From Megasphaera elsdenii (lineage in GTDB: Bacteria > Bacillota > Negativicutes > Veillonellales > Megasphaeraceae), in assembly GCF_020539865.1 (NCBI RefSeq), contig NZ_JAJBQV010000001.1, positions 135,842-199,841 of the forward strand: a stretch of DNA of 64,000 nucleotides, read 5' to 3'. Below the pieces are notes generated by a model. The model did not search any database. It had not been told where the DNA came from and saw only the letters and a list, made by a program, of their open reading frames with translations. The position numbers and the translations under genes were made by a program. Each line of letters starts with the position of its first letter. The first letter of the stretch is position 1. Positions 16,844-26,364 of the stretch are shown in pieces.

Positions 16844-19800
16844 TTGACATCATTTTAGTAAAAAACATATTCGACGACCATCCAAAGACGGAGGTCCAGA
16901 CTAAAGACTATATTGCCGGCATGACGCTGGCAGGCTATGTCGACATGCGCGATAAGGACGCCTACGTCGGCAGCATGTGGGTCCGCGACCCGAAGACCTT
17001 TTACGTCAAGGACGGCATGCAGCTCCTCATCCTGCCGCACGTAGCGGGTGGGGGCTTTAAGAAAATCTTGGGCACCGTCCTCATGGTCGGTCTCATGATC
17101 GCGGCCCCGCATATGTTCGCGGCCTGGTCTTCTTTGGCCTTGCGGGCCCTGGCGTCCGGTGCCGTCATGATCCTCGGCGGGAAAATCATCAACAGCATTT
17201 TCCATCTCAACCAAGCGGCATCCCGCGGTATTGACGACCAAAGCTCGCCGACCTATGGCTGGGAACTGCCGAACGTGCAGACCCAGGAAGGCGGCGTCAT
17301 CGGCGAGACGTTCGGCGAATGTATCCCGGCGCCGCAGCTCCTCATGTATCACGTCGAGACGACGAACAGCGATGACCAGGACAAGAACAACCAGTACTTG
17401 AACGTCTTGTACTGCGGTGGCTATGGGCCGGTCGAAAGCATCGACGACATCCGTATCGGGCATACGCCCATCGAGAACTTCAGCGATGTGCAGATTGCCA
17501 CGCGTAAGGGGATGAACAACCAGTCCCCGATACCGTTCTTCGGCAGCACCGTCGCCGACCAGGCTGTCGACATGATCCTGGCCGAAAATAAACCGGTCGT
17601 GCGCTCGACGGATATGGAGAACTGCAACCGTATCGACGTGACCGTGTCCTGGCCGTCCGGGCTGTATCACATGAACGACGACGGGAACTATGAAGGCTGC
17701 ACCGCAAGATTCCGCATCGAGTACCGGAAGACAGGAACGTCGAACTGGCATGGCGGCTATCAGTACGAAGCGCACTCTTCGTCCGACCTCATCGGTAATG
17801 TAACCGTCGGCGCAAAAGCGGACCGTGAAGAAGTGTGGACCATCGGACGGCAGACTACTACGACACGCGTGAAAACACGACGCAACCATTATCGGACATT
17901 GATATCGACGAAATGGTTCATCCGGAGCAACGCGCGCTCGGAAGTCTTTGACCTGCCGGCACTGAACAAGGGGGCCCGCTACGATAACGGTTACATTGCT
18001 TTTACCCGCGAACGCTTGTTCAGCTTCCGCCATGGTTTCAGCCTGGATGGTGTACAGATTTATGTCCAGAAATGCGATTACTACATCACGAAAGCCACCA
18101 ATAGCGGCGTCCGGCGCTCGTACGCCATCAAAGGCTTAGAGCCGGCCCGGTATGATGTACGGGTCACGGCCCTCAGACTGCCTCACACGTCCCGGGACTG
18201 CTCTTTCATGCAGTGGAACACGCTGTCGTCCTTTGCCGACGACAGCGCCTACAGCCGTCCGAACAAGGTTCTTGTGGCCCTGCGCATCAAGGCCACGAAC
18301 CAGCTCAACGGCGGTGTACCTAACATCAACTGGCGCCAGCGCCGCACTATCGGCTACGTCTGGAACCCGGAAACACAGGCTTACGAACAGGTGGACCTGC
18401 GCAACCCGGTGTGGGCCGCATACGATATCCTGCATCACTGCCGGAAGCTCTTTAATGTCAACACGCAGGCCTATGAGTACCATGTCGACGGCTGCCCGAA
18501 GGAACGCTTCACCCAGTACTGGGACCAGTGGCAGGCCGCGGCGGACTACGCCGACGAGGACGTGAAGAACGCTGACGGCTCGACGGAGCCCCGCTTCCGC
18601 TTCGATGCCTACTATGACACATCCCTGCGCCGGTACGAAGCCGCGAACAAGGCCCTGGCCGTTGCTCATGCAACGTTGGTGCGCCACGGTCTACAGCTCG
18701 GCGTCGTCGTCGACAAGCCCGGCGTCATCCACCAGGTCTTCGGCGAAGGCCGGACGCTCATCTCGTCGGTCAAAGGCGAGTTCTCCGCGACCGAGGACCG
18801 GGCCCACAGCTTGCAGGTCACGTACAACGACACGCAGAACGACTTCAAGAACACGGAATTCTTCATCCGCTCCGACGCTTATGCCTCGGCCGAAGCGAAC
18901 GGCCAGGACAATACGGCCCAGCTGTCCTTGTTCGGCGTTTCCAGCCGGACGCAGGCGTACCGTGAAGCCGTCTACGCTCTGGCTACCAACGAACGGCAGC
19001 TACAGACCATCCAGTTCTCGGCTGACGTCAACGCTTTTGTCTGCGAGTACGGCGACCTCATCGGCGTCAACTCACAGGTACCGCGTATCGGCGTGGCCAG
19101 TGGCCGTATCGTGTCGGTGTCCGGCACGACGGTCAAGCTCGACAAGACTGTCACCTTTACCAAGGGAGAAGCGTACACCGTCATGTTCCAGCTGTCGACT
19201 AATGACGCGCTGATCAGCCGCGAAGTGACCGCTTTCACGGCGGACACAACGACCGATACGATTACCGTCACGGCAGCCTTTGACGACGGCGCCGTCCCGG
19301 CCGCCCTCGACAATTATGTATTGGGCCTCAAGGATAAGGCCGCAAAGCCTTTCCGCATCATAAAAATCGAGCGCGACGGCGACCAGAAGGTCAGTATCAC
19401 GGCTGTCGAGTACGACGACGCCGTCTTTGAGCTCGACTACTCGAAATACCCGAAGCTAGACTATGCGACACCGCCCCAGCTCATGGCACCGACGAATCTG
19501 GCCCTTGTTGAACAAGTTTACAAGAACTACGCTGGCATCAAGATAAGCCGGATTTACGCATCATGGGATATGCCGAAGAACGCGAAGTATGATACTTTCC
19601 ACGTCTACTATTCCTGGGATGACGGCGAGAACTGGTCTCGCGTCAACACCGTGTACGGCACCTGCGCGACTATCGAGAACGTCACGCCATCGCATAATTA
19701 TCATGTGAAAATATGTTCTGTTCTTGATGGCTTCGAGTCTAAAGACACAGCTGCGTCAGTTAAAGTTACCGGGCACGTAGAACCCGCTGTGACACCGACG

Positions 19801-22560
19801 AACCTGACAGCTATGGAGAAATATGTATTTTTAGCTGACGGTACACCTCACTACTCTATTACGATTACGTGGGAACCCGATAAACTTACGGGACGAGTTT
19901 ACTACAAACGTACGGGTACCCAAGTGCAGAACGCGGTCATCAAAGAAGGCGTAGCCGCTGAAAAAACTGGGTATTCATCGGATTGGATTTTTACGGGCAC
20001 CGGGACGAATCAGATTACCATATCTCCGGCAGTGGCTGGCGAATACTATAAAATCGCTGTATGCACAGCGGATGAACTAGGTGACTACACTGATGCGGAT
20101 TCCTCACCCTACACGGAAATATACGTTGAGCCGAAAACCTTAATCCCTAATACACCCGACAATGTCAGCTTGATTTTCGATGATGCCGCACATATAAGCT
20201 GGGACGCTGTCACTAACTGCGATATACAATATTATGAAATCCGGACCGATGTGGAGGTAGATAAAGAAAATGATGCACTGTTAGTGCGCACGAATCGAGT
20301 CAGTACGACAATACCACTTAAAACACGTACGGGTATTATCTATGTATTTGCTTGTAGCAAAGACCATAAATTCAGCAAGCCGGCTGTACTGCAATACAAC
20401 AAAGAGGCTCCGTCAGCGCCCATACTTGATGCACAAGCCTGGGTTGGCTGTTTACGTGTACAATCAAGCAAAATACCAGTAGGCTGTGGCGGTATTATTT
20501 TTTATATCAATGATCAGAAAATTAAAACTAAAAATGAGGTAATCAACTATGCTGTAACGACAGCTGGAATGTACGCTGTATCTGCTGCGTTTTATGATCT
20601 TTTTGGTGAGGGTGGAAAAAGCAGCACTCTTCATGCTTATGTTAAAGACAAAGTCGATCAGCAGTTTTTAGCTGATAATGCTGTTGCTTTGAAGAATGTA
20701 GATGCCGCTATAAAAACAGCGATCGATAATGCTAACGCGTCAGTGCCAAAAATAACGACATTAGATAATACAATCGCAGGCGTTATTGATAATCTTAACA
20801 TGGACCCTGCGCATAGTACGTATAAAGCTATCAGTGTGCTAAATAAATCGCAGACTGAGCTGTCATCTACTATGGCAAATATTAAAGCATCTCAGGATGA
20901 GACTAATAAGAGCGTCGATACGCAGATTAGCCAGATCAAGCAGACCGCGGCCAGCCTCACATCGACGGTACAGAGCAACAAGACTGCTCAGGATGAGACT
21001 AATAAGAGCGTCGATACGCAGATTAGCCAGATCAAGCAGACCGCGGCCAGCCTCACATCGACGGTACAGAGCAACAAGACCGCCCAGGACAAGTTGAGCA
21101 CTCAGGTCACGCAGAATGCGAACCAAATCAGCTTTGTCGCGTCTCAGCTGACTACCGTGCAGGGGAAGACCGAAAGCAATTACTCGGCCATCGTCCAAAA
21201 CACGAACGACATCAACCTGCGTGTCAAGAAGGGTGAAATCATCGGCCAGATCAATGCCACGGCCGAAACGGCAACCATCGACTTCAAGCACTTAAATGTT
21301 ACGGGAGCTACGCTCTTCCAAAAGGACTTAACTATCAGCGACACGGCCGATGGCGGTTTAGTTGGTGGCAATGTGCGTATCGATAAAAATGGAATGACCG
21401 TGTCGAATAGCAACGGTTCTTCCGTAGTTTTCGATAAAAACGGGATGAGTTTTGTAGATACCAACGGTATGGCGTTTAATACCGTAGGGCGGTTCTGCAC
21501 AGGCTACGCTAAAGGTGGTCAGACTGTCACTTTCGCAGAACCGTGGGACGTAGTACCCTATGTGTCGTTAGCAGAAACATATCACGACTACCGTCTGGAT
21601 AAATATTTAACAAGTTCCGCAAAGCATCGGTGCTATCCGACAAATATAACGGAAAAAGGCTTTGATATTGTATGTGATTATTACGTAGATGGATCGCGCG
21701 TCGCTTTAGACAGCGCTTTAGACAATAGCAACTTCACCGGTAGCGAGTATGTGTATTGTGGACAAAGGGATGTTTACAGCGAAAGATATGCTGTGTTTTC
21801 CATTAATCGTGATTTCACTATAGAAACTAGCATACCGATGACCGGTATAGAAATTGAAGCTGCTACACGTCATGAGTTTACACCCTTAACGGATGATGCT
21901 TTTCTTTTCGCAGAAAAAAAAGGAAGCTGGGGAATACCGTACACCTCAATTTCTGGCAACTACAATGCTAGCGCAAGCGGTAACGGCGCATCGTGTAACC
22001 GCATACTTTACTTAGTAAATCCAGCGTTTGCTATCGAGATAACGGTATACGACACGACGGGTAACGTGCTGGCAAAATCGGAGTCAGATTACCCGGGTTC
22101 CGTTAGTTGGGATCCATACCAGAACTACGATATAACTAACATTTCAAGATATTTCGGCTCTACATATAGCGCAAGAATTGATGAAAAAGAGCACAAAGTG
22201 GTCAATATCTGGAGCAACTCATCCGGGAAAGCTACTGCTACTTTCACGCAGCAAACAAGACAGGTTAAAATTAATATCAGAGAGCAGATTTTCATCAACA
22301 GAATCAGGATAGGCGGTGTGATAAAAGAAGGCATTGTGCAATATGAAACGATGACAGGTGTATGGTACGATGTAACAAATAAGAAAGAAATCACAAAAAT
22401 AATCGACACCACGGGTGCTGATACGGATTTCATACGCGCGCTAACCGGCACCTATTATATACGAGCTAATGCAATTACTTACGGTACAACCATATTAGAG
22501 CAAGGGACTTGTGCTTTTGTTGCGACGGATCCGAACACCGTTAGTTATACAATCAAATAA
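16840..22560 (+). CDS. Tail-tip attachment protein J-like (gpI/gpJ fusion), fibronectin repeats
   Basis: A 1906-residue host-recognition protein. Residues 65-130 form a long hydrophobic region (GTVLMVGLMIAAPHMFAAWS) like lambda gpI, fused to the J body (residues about 140-870; QLGVVVDKPGVIHQVFGEGRT). From about residue 880 there are several fibronectin-III-like modules (TPTNLTAMEKYVF, PDNVSLIFDDAAHISWD), then a coiled-coil region with a 32-residue duplicated unit (about 1350-1415). A C-terminal beta-rich part of about 500 residues probably contacts the receptor. From about 19.8 kb onward base use becomes visibly more AT-rich than the upstream half, suggesting exchange of the receptor-binding end. 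Confidence 0.88.
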   Translation: MIDIILVKNIFDDHPKTEVQTKDYIAGMTLAGYVDMRDKDAYVGSMWVRDPKTFYVKDGMQLLILPHVAGGGFKKILGTVLMVGLMIAAPHMFAAWSSLALRALASGAVMILGGKIINSIFHLNQAASRGIDDQSSPTYGWELPNVQTQEGGVIGETFGECIPAPQLLMYHVETTNSDDQDKNNQYLNVLYCGGYGPVESIDDIRIGHTPIENFSDVQIATRKGMNNQSPIPFFGSTVADQAVDMILAENKPVVRSTDMENCNRIDVTVSWPSGLYHMNDDGNYEGCTARFRIEYRKTGTSNWHGGYQYEAHSSSDLIGNVTVGAKADREEVWTIGRQTTTTRVKTRRNHYRTLISTKWFIRSNARSEVFDLPALNKGARYDNGYIAFTRERLFSFRHGFSLDGVQIYVQKCDYYITKATNSGVRRSYAIKGLEPARYDVRVTALRLPHTSRDCSFMQWNTLSSFADDSAYSRPNKVLVALRIKATNQLNGGVPNINWRQRRTIGYVWNPETQAYEQVDLRNPVWAAYDILHHCRKLFNVNTQAYEYHVDGCPKERFTQYWDQWQAAADYADEDVKNADGSTEPRFRFDAYYDTSLRRYEAANKALAVAHATLVRHGLQLGVVVDKPGVIHQVFGEGRTLISSVKGEFSATEDRAHSLQVTYNDTQNDFKNTEFFIRSDAYASAEANGQDNTAQLSLFGVSSRTQAYREAVYALATNERQLQTIQFSADVNAFVCEYGDLIGVNSQVPRIGVASGRIVSVSGTTVKLDKTVTFTKGEAYTVMFQLSTNDALISREVTAFTADTTTDTITVTAAFDDGAVPAALDNYVLGLKDKAAKPFRIIKIERDGDQKVSITAVEYDDAVFELDYSKYPKLDYATPPQLMAPTNLALVEQVYKNYAGIKISRIYASWDMPKNAKYDTFHVYYSWDDGENWSRVNTVYGTCATIENVTPSHNYHVKICSVLDGFESKDTAASVKVTGHVEPAVTPTNLTAMEKYVFLADGTPHYSITITWEPDKLTGRVYYKRTGTQVQNAVIKEGVAAEKTGYSSDWIFTGTGTNQITISPAVAGEYYKIAVCTADELGDYTDADSSPYTEIYVEPKTLIPNTPDNVSLIFDDAAHISWDAVTNCDIQYYEIRTDVEVDKENDALLVRTNRVSTTIPLKTRTGIIYVFACSKDHKFSKPAVLQYNKEAPSAPILDAQAWVGCLRVQSSKIPVGCGGIIFYINDQKIKTKNEVINYAVTTAGMYAVSAAFYDLFGEGGKSSTLHAYVKDKVDQQFLADNAVALKNVDAAIKTAIDNANASVPKITTLDNTIAGVIDNLNMDPAHSTYKAISVLNKSQTELSSTMANIKASQDETNKSVDTQISQIKQTAASLTSTVQSNKTAQDETNKSVDTQISQIKQTAASLTSTVQSNKTAQDKLSTQVTQNANQISFVASQLTTVQGKTESNYSAIVQNTNDINLRVKKGEIIGQINATAETATIDFKHLNVTGATLFQKDLTISDTADGGLVGGNVRIDKNGMTVSNSNGSSVVFDKNGMSFVDTNGMAFNTVGRFCTGYAKGGQTVTFAEPWDVVPYVSLAETYHDYRLDKYLTSSAKHRCYPTNITEKGFDIVCDYYVDGSRVALDSALDNSNFTGSEYVYCGQRDVYSERYAVFSINRDFTIETSIPMTGIEIEAATRHEFTPLTDDAFLFAEKKGSWGIPYTSISGNYNASASGNGASCNRILYLVNPAFAIEITVYDTTGNVLAKSESDYPGSVSWDPYQNYDITNISRYFGSTYSARIDEKEHKVVNIWSNSSGKATATFTQQTRQVKINIREQIFINRIRIGGVIKEGIVQYETMTGVWYDVTNKKEITKIIDTTGADTDFIRALTGTYYIRANAITYGTTILEQGTCAFVATDPNTVSYTIK
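20891..21082 (+). repeat. Tandem 96-bp duplication inside J-like gene
   Basis: Two adjacent 96-bp units (20891-20986 and 20987-21082) that are almost identical, encoding a 32-residue coiled-coil unit (DETNKSVDTQISQIKQTAAS). A degenerate third start follows (AQDKLSTQ). Confidence 0.92.
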
Positions 22561-22578
22561 AATATAGGAGGCATACGC

Positions 22579-23907
22579 ATGAAAAGACAATGTTATCAAG
22601 TCCCGGAAATCCGGGATGAGAATAATAACATCATACAAGAGGGTACATACGGAAGAACATCACCGCTGGTTACGATAGACAACACTGGTGTGCTTGACTA
22701 CATCAATAACAATTTGGAAGCGCTGCATGATGCGCTGCTCGGCGATCGCGTGTACGTAGATAACGCAAAGGATTTGCCGAACCCAGGTGACGCGTCTGTG
22801 ACGTATATCACTAGAGACTCCGGCGAAGTCTATTACTACGATCCTACAGCTGCTACGTATACCGCAATTAACCAGGGCAAAGAATATGCAAAACAGGCTG
22901 AAAAATCCAGTGCCGCTGCCGAGGCTTCGGAAATCAATGCCGCAAATTCAGAGTCTAATGCATTGCAATATAAAGACTCCGCCCTTGAAAGCAAAACCGC
23001 TTCTGCAACTTCCGAAAGAAATGCGGCTAAATCAGAAGTAAATGCTAAACAGGCTTTAGTAGAATCACAAAAAATACAGAAAGAAGTAGAATCAGCGTTG
23101 ACTAAAGTAACTGGCTTTGCTAAATATGCTGGTTCGGTTGATAACTATAGTGACCTTCCTTCATCTGGAATGAACACCGGGGACGTTTGGAACATCGTAA
23201 ATGCTGACACCGCCTACCAGATTAAAGCTGGGGATAATGTTATTTGGAATGGCAAGGCTTGGGATAACTTATCTGGTTTCGTTGATTTGTCTAATTACCC
23301 GACAAATAAGGACGTAGCAAAAGCAATCGTTGATACTACATATTCAGGCGGTACGATTACTTTTATTCACAAAGATGGAACAAAGTCCACAGCTACGATT
23401 GGAGATACTTCGCACGCTATACAGGCAGACCAAGATGGTAAAGGTAACGTTATTGCAGATACTTACTACAGGGCAACAGATGCCGCCACTATCCATCAAT
23501 CCTTCCAGAATCAGATAAACGAGAAACAGGACACTCTTACTTTTGACAGCACTCCCACGACCGGCAGTACCAATCCGGTAACATCAAATGGTATTTATAA
23601 TTCCTTACAAAATTTAGCAACTAAGGAATATGTAGATAACAGTGGCACTACTATTGTAGGTAACATCCAGCCTCGTCCCGTTCCGGCAAATGCCAAATAT
23701 GGGAATGCTTTAATTATTTTTAAAGACGATTTGGATGTTGGTGTTAATTCTATATCTAGTGTTATTGGCCCTTACGTAAAGAATGAAATAGCCGCTTCTA
23801 ACTCCAATATTGACTTATCTGAGTATGCTAAAAAAACAGATGTCCCTGCTATTACAGTGTCAGGTAATACAATTTCGTTCGGAAGTGTCACAATTGGAGT
23901 TGATTAA
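22579..23907 (+). CDS. Tail fibre / receptor-binding shaft protein
   Basis: A 442-residue protein with AGGAGGCATACGC before ATG. After an N-terminal attachment domain (MKRQCYQVPEIRDENNNI) come Ala/Ser/Glu-rich heptads (SSAAAEASEINAANSESNAL) typical of trimeric fibre shafts. Beta-structured segments follow (YSDLPSSGMNTGDVWNIVN, TFDSTPTTGSTNPVTSNGIY) as in many side-fibre proteins. It lies between the J-like protein and a probable fibre tip. No lectin domain or variable repeat like that of phage B is present. Confidence 0.75.
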   Translation: MKRQCYQVPEIRDENNNIIQEGTYGRTSPLVTIDNTGVLDYINNNLEALHDALLGDRVYVDNAKDLPNPGDASVTYITRDSGEVYYYDPTAATYTAINQGKEYAKQAEKSSAAAEASEINAANSESNALQYKDSALESKTASATSERNAAKSEVNAKQALVESQKIQKEVESALTKVTGFAKYAGSVDNYSDLPSSGMNTGDVWNIVNADTAYQIKAGDNVIWNGKAWDNLSGFVDLSNYPTNKDVAKAIVDTTYSGGTITFIHKDGTKSTATIGDTSHAIQADQDGKGNVIADTYYRATDAATIHQSFQNQINEKQDTLTFDSTPTTGSTNPVTSNGIYNSLQNLATKEYVDNSGTTIVGNIQPRPVPANAKYGNALIIFKDDLDVGVNSISSVIGPYVKNEIAASNSNIDLSEYAKKTDVPAITVSGNTISFGSVTIGVD

Positions 23908-24513
23908 ATGGCAAAATATATTAGTGTGACGAGAGCTAATGGAGATTTACAGCATATTCGGCTTGTAGATACAAAAGAATACGGGTATAGCTATTTCCCA
24001 GTTTTATGCTCTGATGGCGTGACCCGATATGCAATGCTTGGAGAAAGTTCTGATGCTAATGCATCAGACTTGTGGATAAAGCAAAACGGCGTAAAAAAAT
24101 ATGTAATAAGGCAACCAAATATTGTACCACCTGTATATTTAACGATGGGTAGCTATAGAGATAGATATGGCTTTTCCAACACCGGAACTTTTAAATTTGG
24201 GGCAATCAGCGGCACGTTTACATACAACAGTAAAATAGTTACCGTCGTAATGCTCCAATTTTATGACCCGTATGTAACCTTTGTTATGCAAGTAGATGGA
24301 GAAACAAGCGGAACTTATAACGCCAATGTCACTCTAATAGACCCTGACGCGAATAAAAAAGGAAGCATATATTTTAGTAACATGTACTATCAGAGCTACA
24401 GTAAAGCATTTGTTGGAGACCAGACACTCTCCGGTGGCGATTTACGTGATTTTTTCTTGGATAGTAACATCGGGAAGAAGTATATAATAAAAGTCGATAT
24501 TACAAAACAATAA
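23908..24513 (+). CDS. Hypothetical fibre-tip protein
   Basis: A 201-residue protein starting at the base after the fibre stop codon. It is rich in Tyr, Thr and Gly and predicted mostly beta, with no recognised family. It is AT-rich compared with the head genes. It could be a receptor-binding tip or a fibre chaperone, inferred from its place between fibre and lysis genes only. Confidence 0.5.
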   Translation: MAKYISVTRANGDLQHIRLVDTKEYGYSYFPVLCSDGVTRYAMLGESSDANASDLWIKQNGVKKYVIRQPNIVPPVYLTMGSYRDRYGFSNTGTFKFGAISGTFTYNSKIVTVVMLQFYDPYVTFVMQVDGETSGTYNANVTLIDPDANKKGSIYFSNMYYQSYSKAFVGDQTLSGGDLRDFFLDSNIGKKYIIKVDITKQ

Positions 24514-24545
24514 TTAAACAAAAAAAATATAGGAGCGTGATCTAT

Positions 24546-24959
24546 TTGTATCTTCCGCATCTAAAAGAGGAGGTTGATAAGATTGTTGAAAATAAAAAGA
24601 CCCTTATTGTATTTTGCATTGTCCTTATTTTTGTGTTTGCCTTTGGCTGGCTTTTGTGCCGATACTACGACATCTGCGCCCGTGAAGACGGTGCAGATGT
24701 CGTTAGAACAGTACAATCAGTTAAAGACGACAATCAAAGAGCAAGAGAAAACATTGGCACAGCTACAGAACAGATTAGACAGGCTGGGCAGCAACTCGAC
24801 AGCCTTGCAGAATCAATTGACGCAAGCTCGAGAACAGTTGACAACAACAAAGCAGTCATTGACGACAGCCGACAGCTCATTGAGTCAAGCCAACAAAATC
24901 TTGAACAGGCAGAGTCAATCCTTGGCGACATTGACAGAGCAAATCAACTCAATGACTAA
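24546..24959 (+). CDS. Inner-membrane spanin-like protein (Rz-like)
   Basis: About 137 residues. One N-terminal membrane helix (TLIVFCIVLIFVFAFGWLLC) is followed by a long Gln/Ser/Asp-rich coiled coil (QQLDSLAESIDASS), the layout of an i-spanin. An in-frame GTG at 24537 is only one base from AGGAG (24531-24535). The TTG at 24546 has 10 bases of spacing and is conserved in the phage B homologue, so it is preferred. It shares almost its whole length with the next gene in the +1 frame. The role in outer-membrane disruption is inferred. Confidence 0.7.
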   Translation: MYLPHLKEEVDKIVENKKTLIVFCIVLIFVFAFGWLLCRYYDICAREDGADVVRTVQSVKDDNQRARENIGTATEQIRQAGQQLDSLAESIDASSRTVDNNKAVIDDSRQLIESSQQNLEQAESILGDIDRANQLND

Positions 24960-25041
24960 AAAGGACGCCAGGCTGACAAGACAACGTGACACATGGGCCG
25001 TGGCGGCTGGCGTGCTGCTGATTGGTTGTATCGCAAAATAA
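24583..25041 (+). CDS. Overlapping secreted coiled-coil protein, outer-spanin-like
   Basis: About 152 residues in the +1 frame of the spanin-like gene, overlapping it by 377 bases. TTG at 24583 follows AGAGGAGG with 9 bases of spacing; the TTG at 24574 abuts the site. A signal peptide (KRPLLYFALSLFLCLPLAGF) ends with CADTT, probably a signal peptidase I site, because the residue before Cys is Phe and not a lipobox residue. A long coiled coil follows, then a C-terminal hydrophobic segment (WAVAAGVLLIGCIAK). The phage B copy (29157-29618) keeps all these parts, arguing that both frames are real genes. Confidence 0.68.
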   Translation: MLKIKRPLLYFALSLFLCLPLAGFCADTTTSAPVKTVQMSLEQYNQLKTTIKEQEKTLAQLQNRLDRLGSNSTALQNQLTQAREQLTTTKQSLTTADSSLSQANKILNRQSQSLATLTEQINSMTKKDARLTRQRDTWAVAAGVLLIGCIAK

Positions 25042-25069
25042 GGAGACTCCGTTTTTATCTGAGTGTAAC

Positions 25070-25414
25070 ATGAAAGGACGGCGAAAAAAATTGCTGGATC
25101 AAATTATCGTAGCTGTTATCAGCTACGTCATTCCGGCCGCCAGCATCACGATGCTCGGCTGGATCATTAAAGCTTTCCGTAAAGATAGGACTCGTCAGCA
25201 AGTGCTGGAAGAAGGTCTCAAATGTCTTCTCCGCGACCGCATCATTGCAGCACACCGTTATCACGTCATCGATGGCCATGAAGTGTCGCACGAAGAGTAT
25301 AACGCCATGACTGATATGATCGCGAGTTATACGGCGCTAAAAGGCGCCAATGGCTACATCGAGCGCATCGCGAAAGAGTATACCGAGGCGCCGGTTGCCG
25401 ATGCGCTACACTGA
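25070..25414 (+). CDS. Small membrane protein of lysis cassette
   Basis: About 114 residues from the ATG at 25070, which lacks a well-spaced ribosome site; the nearest AGGAG is about 25 bases upstream. A basic N-terminus, a membrane helix (IIVAVISYVIPAASITMLGW), then a soluble helical domain containing AAHRYHVIDGHEVSHEEY. It lies between the spanin-like pair and a holin-like gene, so an antiholin or holin accessory role is possible. I do not recognise the family. Confidence 0.55.
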   Translation: MKGRRKKLLDQIIVAVISYVIPAASITMLGWIIKAFRKDRTRQQVLEEGLKCLLRDRIIAAHRYHVIDGHEVSHEEYNAMTDMIASYTALKGANGYIERIAKEYTEAPVADALH

Positions 25415-25426
25415 TGGGGAGGAGTC

Positions 25427-25756
25427 ATGAAAGAAAAAATCATCCAGCTTGGCCGCTGGGGCCAGCATAACTGGTTGCCGCTCATCATCATCCTCAGCTG
25501 CACTATGATGCTCTTCCTCGTGGCAGTCTTGGTGAGCTGGCTGGTTGGGTACTGGGCCAACGCGCTATGCGGCATGCACTTTGAGCTCTCCAGCTGCTGG
25601 AGCGGCATCAGCGTCGTCGTAACGGGGATGGCCGGGGTCGTCGCCCTGGCCGGCGCTTGTTGGACGAAATACCATACAGACTCTAAATTCAATACGCCGG
25701 CGGGGCTTCCGCCGGTCGTGAATCGCTTTGTAGACAAGGGAGGTAATGTGAAATGA
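25427..25756 (+). CDS. Holin-like two-helix membrane protein
   Basis: A 109-residue protein with GGGGAGGAGTC before ATG. Two hydrophobic helices (PLIIILSCTMMLFLVAVLVS and SVVVTGMAGVVALAGACW) are separated by a CGMHFELSSCWSG loop. A clear homologue exists in phage B (30961-31284; HGTKFELMSCWSG). It precedes the GH25 lysin and overlaps it by ATGA. This makes it the best holin candidate, although the long loop also resembles uncharacterised phage membrane proteins. Confidence 0.62.
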   Translation: MKEKIIQLGRWGQHNWLPLIIILSCTMMLFLVAVLVSWLVGYWANALCGMHFELSSCWSGISVVVTGMAGVVALAGACWTKYHTDSKFNTPAGLPPVVNRFVDKGGNVK

Positions 25757-26352
25757 TGGAAGGTATCGATGTAAGCTATTGCCAGGCAGGCTTTGACTTC
25801 CAGGCCGCGGCGGACGCTGGGAAAGAATTTTGCATCGTCCGTATCGGACGTACGCGCAAAGATGGCCAGCAGGAACTAGATGATTACTTTGTCGATAATA
25901 TCAACGGTGCGAAAGCAGCCGGGATGAAGCTCGGCGTCTATTTCTATTCACTAGCGACGACGGAAGCCGAAGCCGCGCAAGAGGCTGAATGGCTCTTAGA
26001 CACGATGCATGAGTACCTTGACGGCGTACCGCTCGAAGCCGGCATCTGGCTCGATGTCGAGGCCAGCTGTCAACTGGAGCTGAGCCCTGCGCAATTGACT
26101 GCGACCGTCATGAGCTGGGTCAACACGATGAACGCGGCGGGCGTGTATGCCGGCATCTACTCATATTACTCGATGTTCAACGACAATTTCGAGCTCAGCA
26201 GCATCCCGAACTATGTCCCGCTGTGGGTCGCGAACACGGCTTCGGTCAATTACCTCAAAGTCGAGAACCCGGAACTCAACATCCCGGTCTGGCAGTACTC
26301 CGATGCGGGTAACATCGCCGGGGTCAACGTCGATTTAGATGTTTGGTATTAA
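25753..26352 (+). CDS. GH25 muramidase endolysin
   Basis: A 199-residue single-domain lysozyme. It shows the GH25 pattern: N-terminal GIDVSYCQAGFDF, GVYFYSLATTEAEA, the catalytic DxE in AGIWLDVEAS and the late VPVWQYSD-like IPVWQYSDAG, ending at VDLDVWY. It cleaves the glycan backbone of peptidoglycan at the end of the lytic cycle. It has no signal peptide or binding domain, so it depends on a holin. Two ATGs (25753, 25756) are possible starts. Confidence 0.9.
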   Translation: MMEGIDVSYCQAGFDFQAAADAGKEFCIVRIGRTRKDGQQELDDYFVDNINGAKAAGMKLGVYFYSLATTEAEAAQEAEWLLDTMHEYLDGVPLEAGIWLDVEASCQLELSPAQLTATVMSWVNTMNAAGVYAGIYSYYSMFNDNFELSSIPNYVPLWVANTASVNYLKVENPELNIPVWQYSDAGNIAGVNVDLDVWY

Positions 26353-26364
26353 GTTTGCGGTACG

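Noticed and set aside
16855..18033. Long open frame of 392 codons on the - strand
   Set aside because: It lies antisense within the J-like gene, has no family features or ribosome site, and reflects GC-rich codon bias of the real gene.
23908..24513. A second DGR variable repeat in phage A
   Set aside because: No similarity to the template repeat and no GVRP-type lectin end was seen in the fibre genes of phage A.
24537..24545. GTG at 24537 as start of the spanin-like gene
   Set aside because: It is one base from AGGAG; in the phage B copy the equivalent GTG overlaps AGGAGG. The TTG further on is conserved and properly spaced.
24583..24680. Lipoprotein signal in the outer-spanin-like proteins
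   Set aside because: The residue before Cys is Phe (A) or Trp (B), which lipoprotein signal peptidase does not accept; a signal peptidase I site is more likely.
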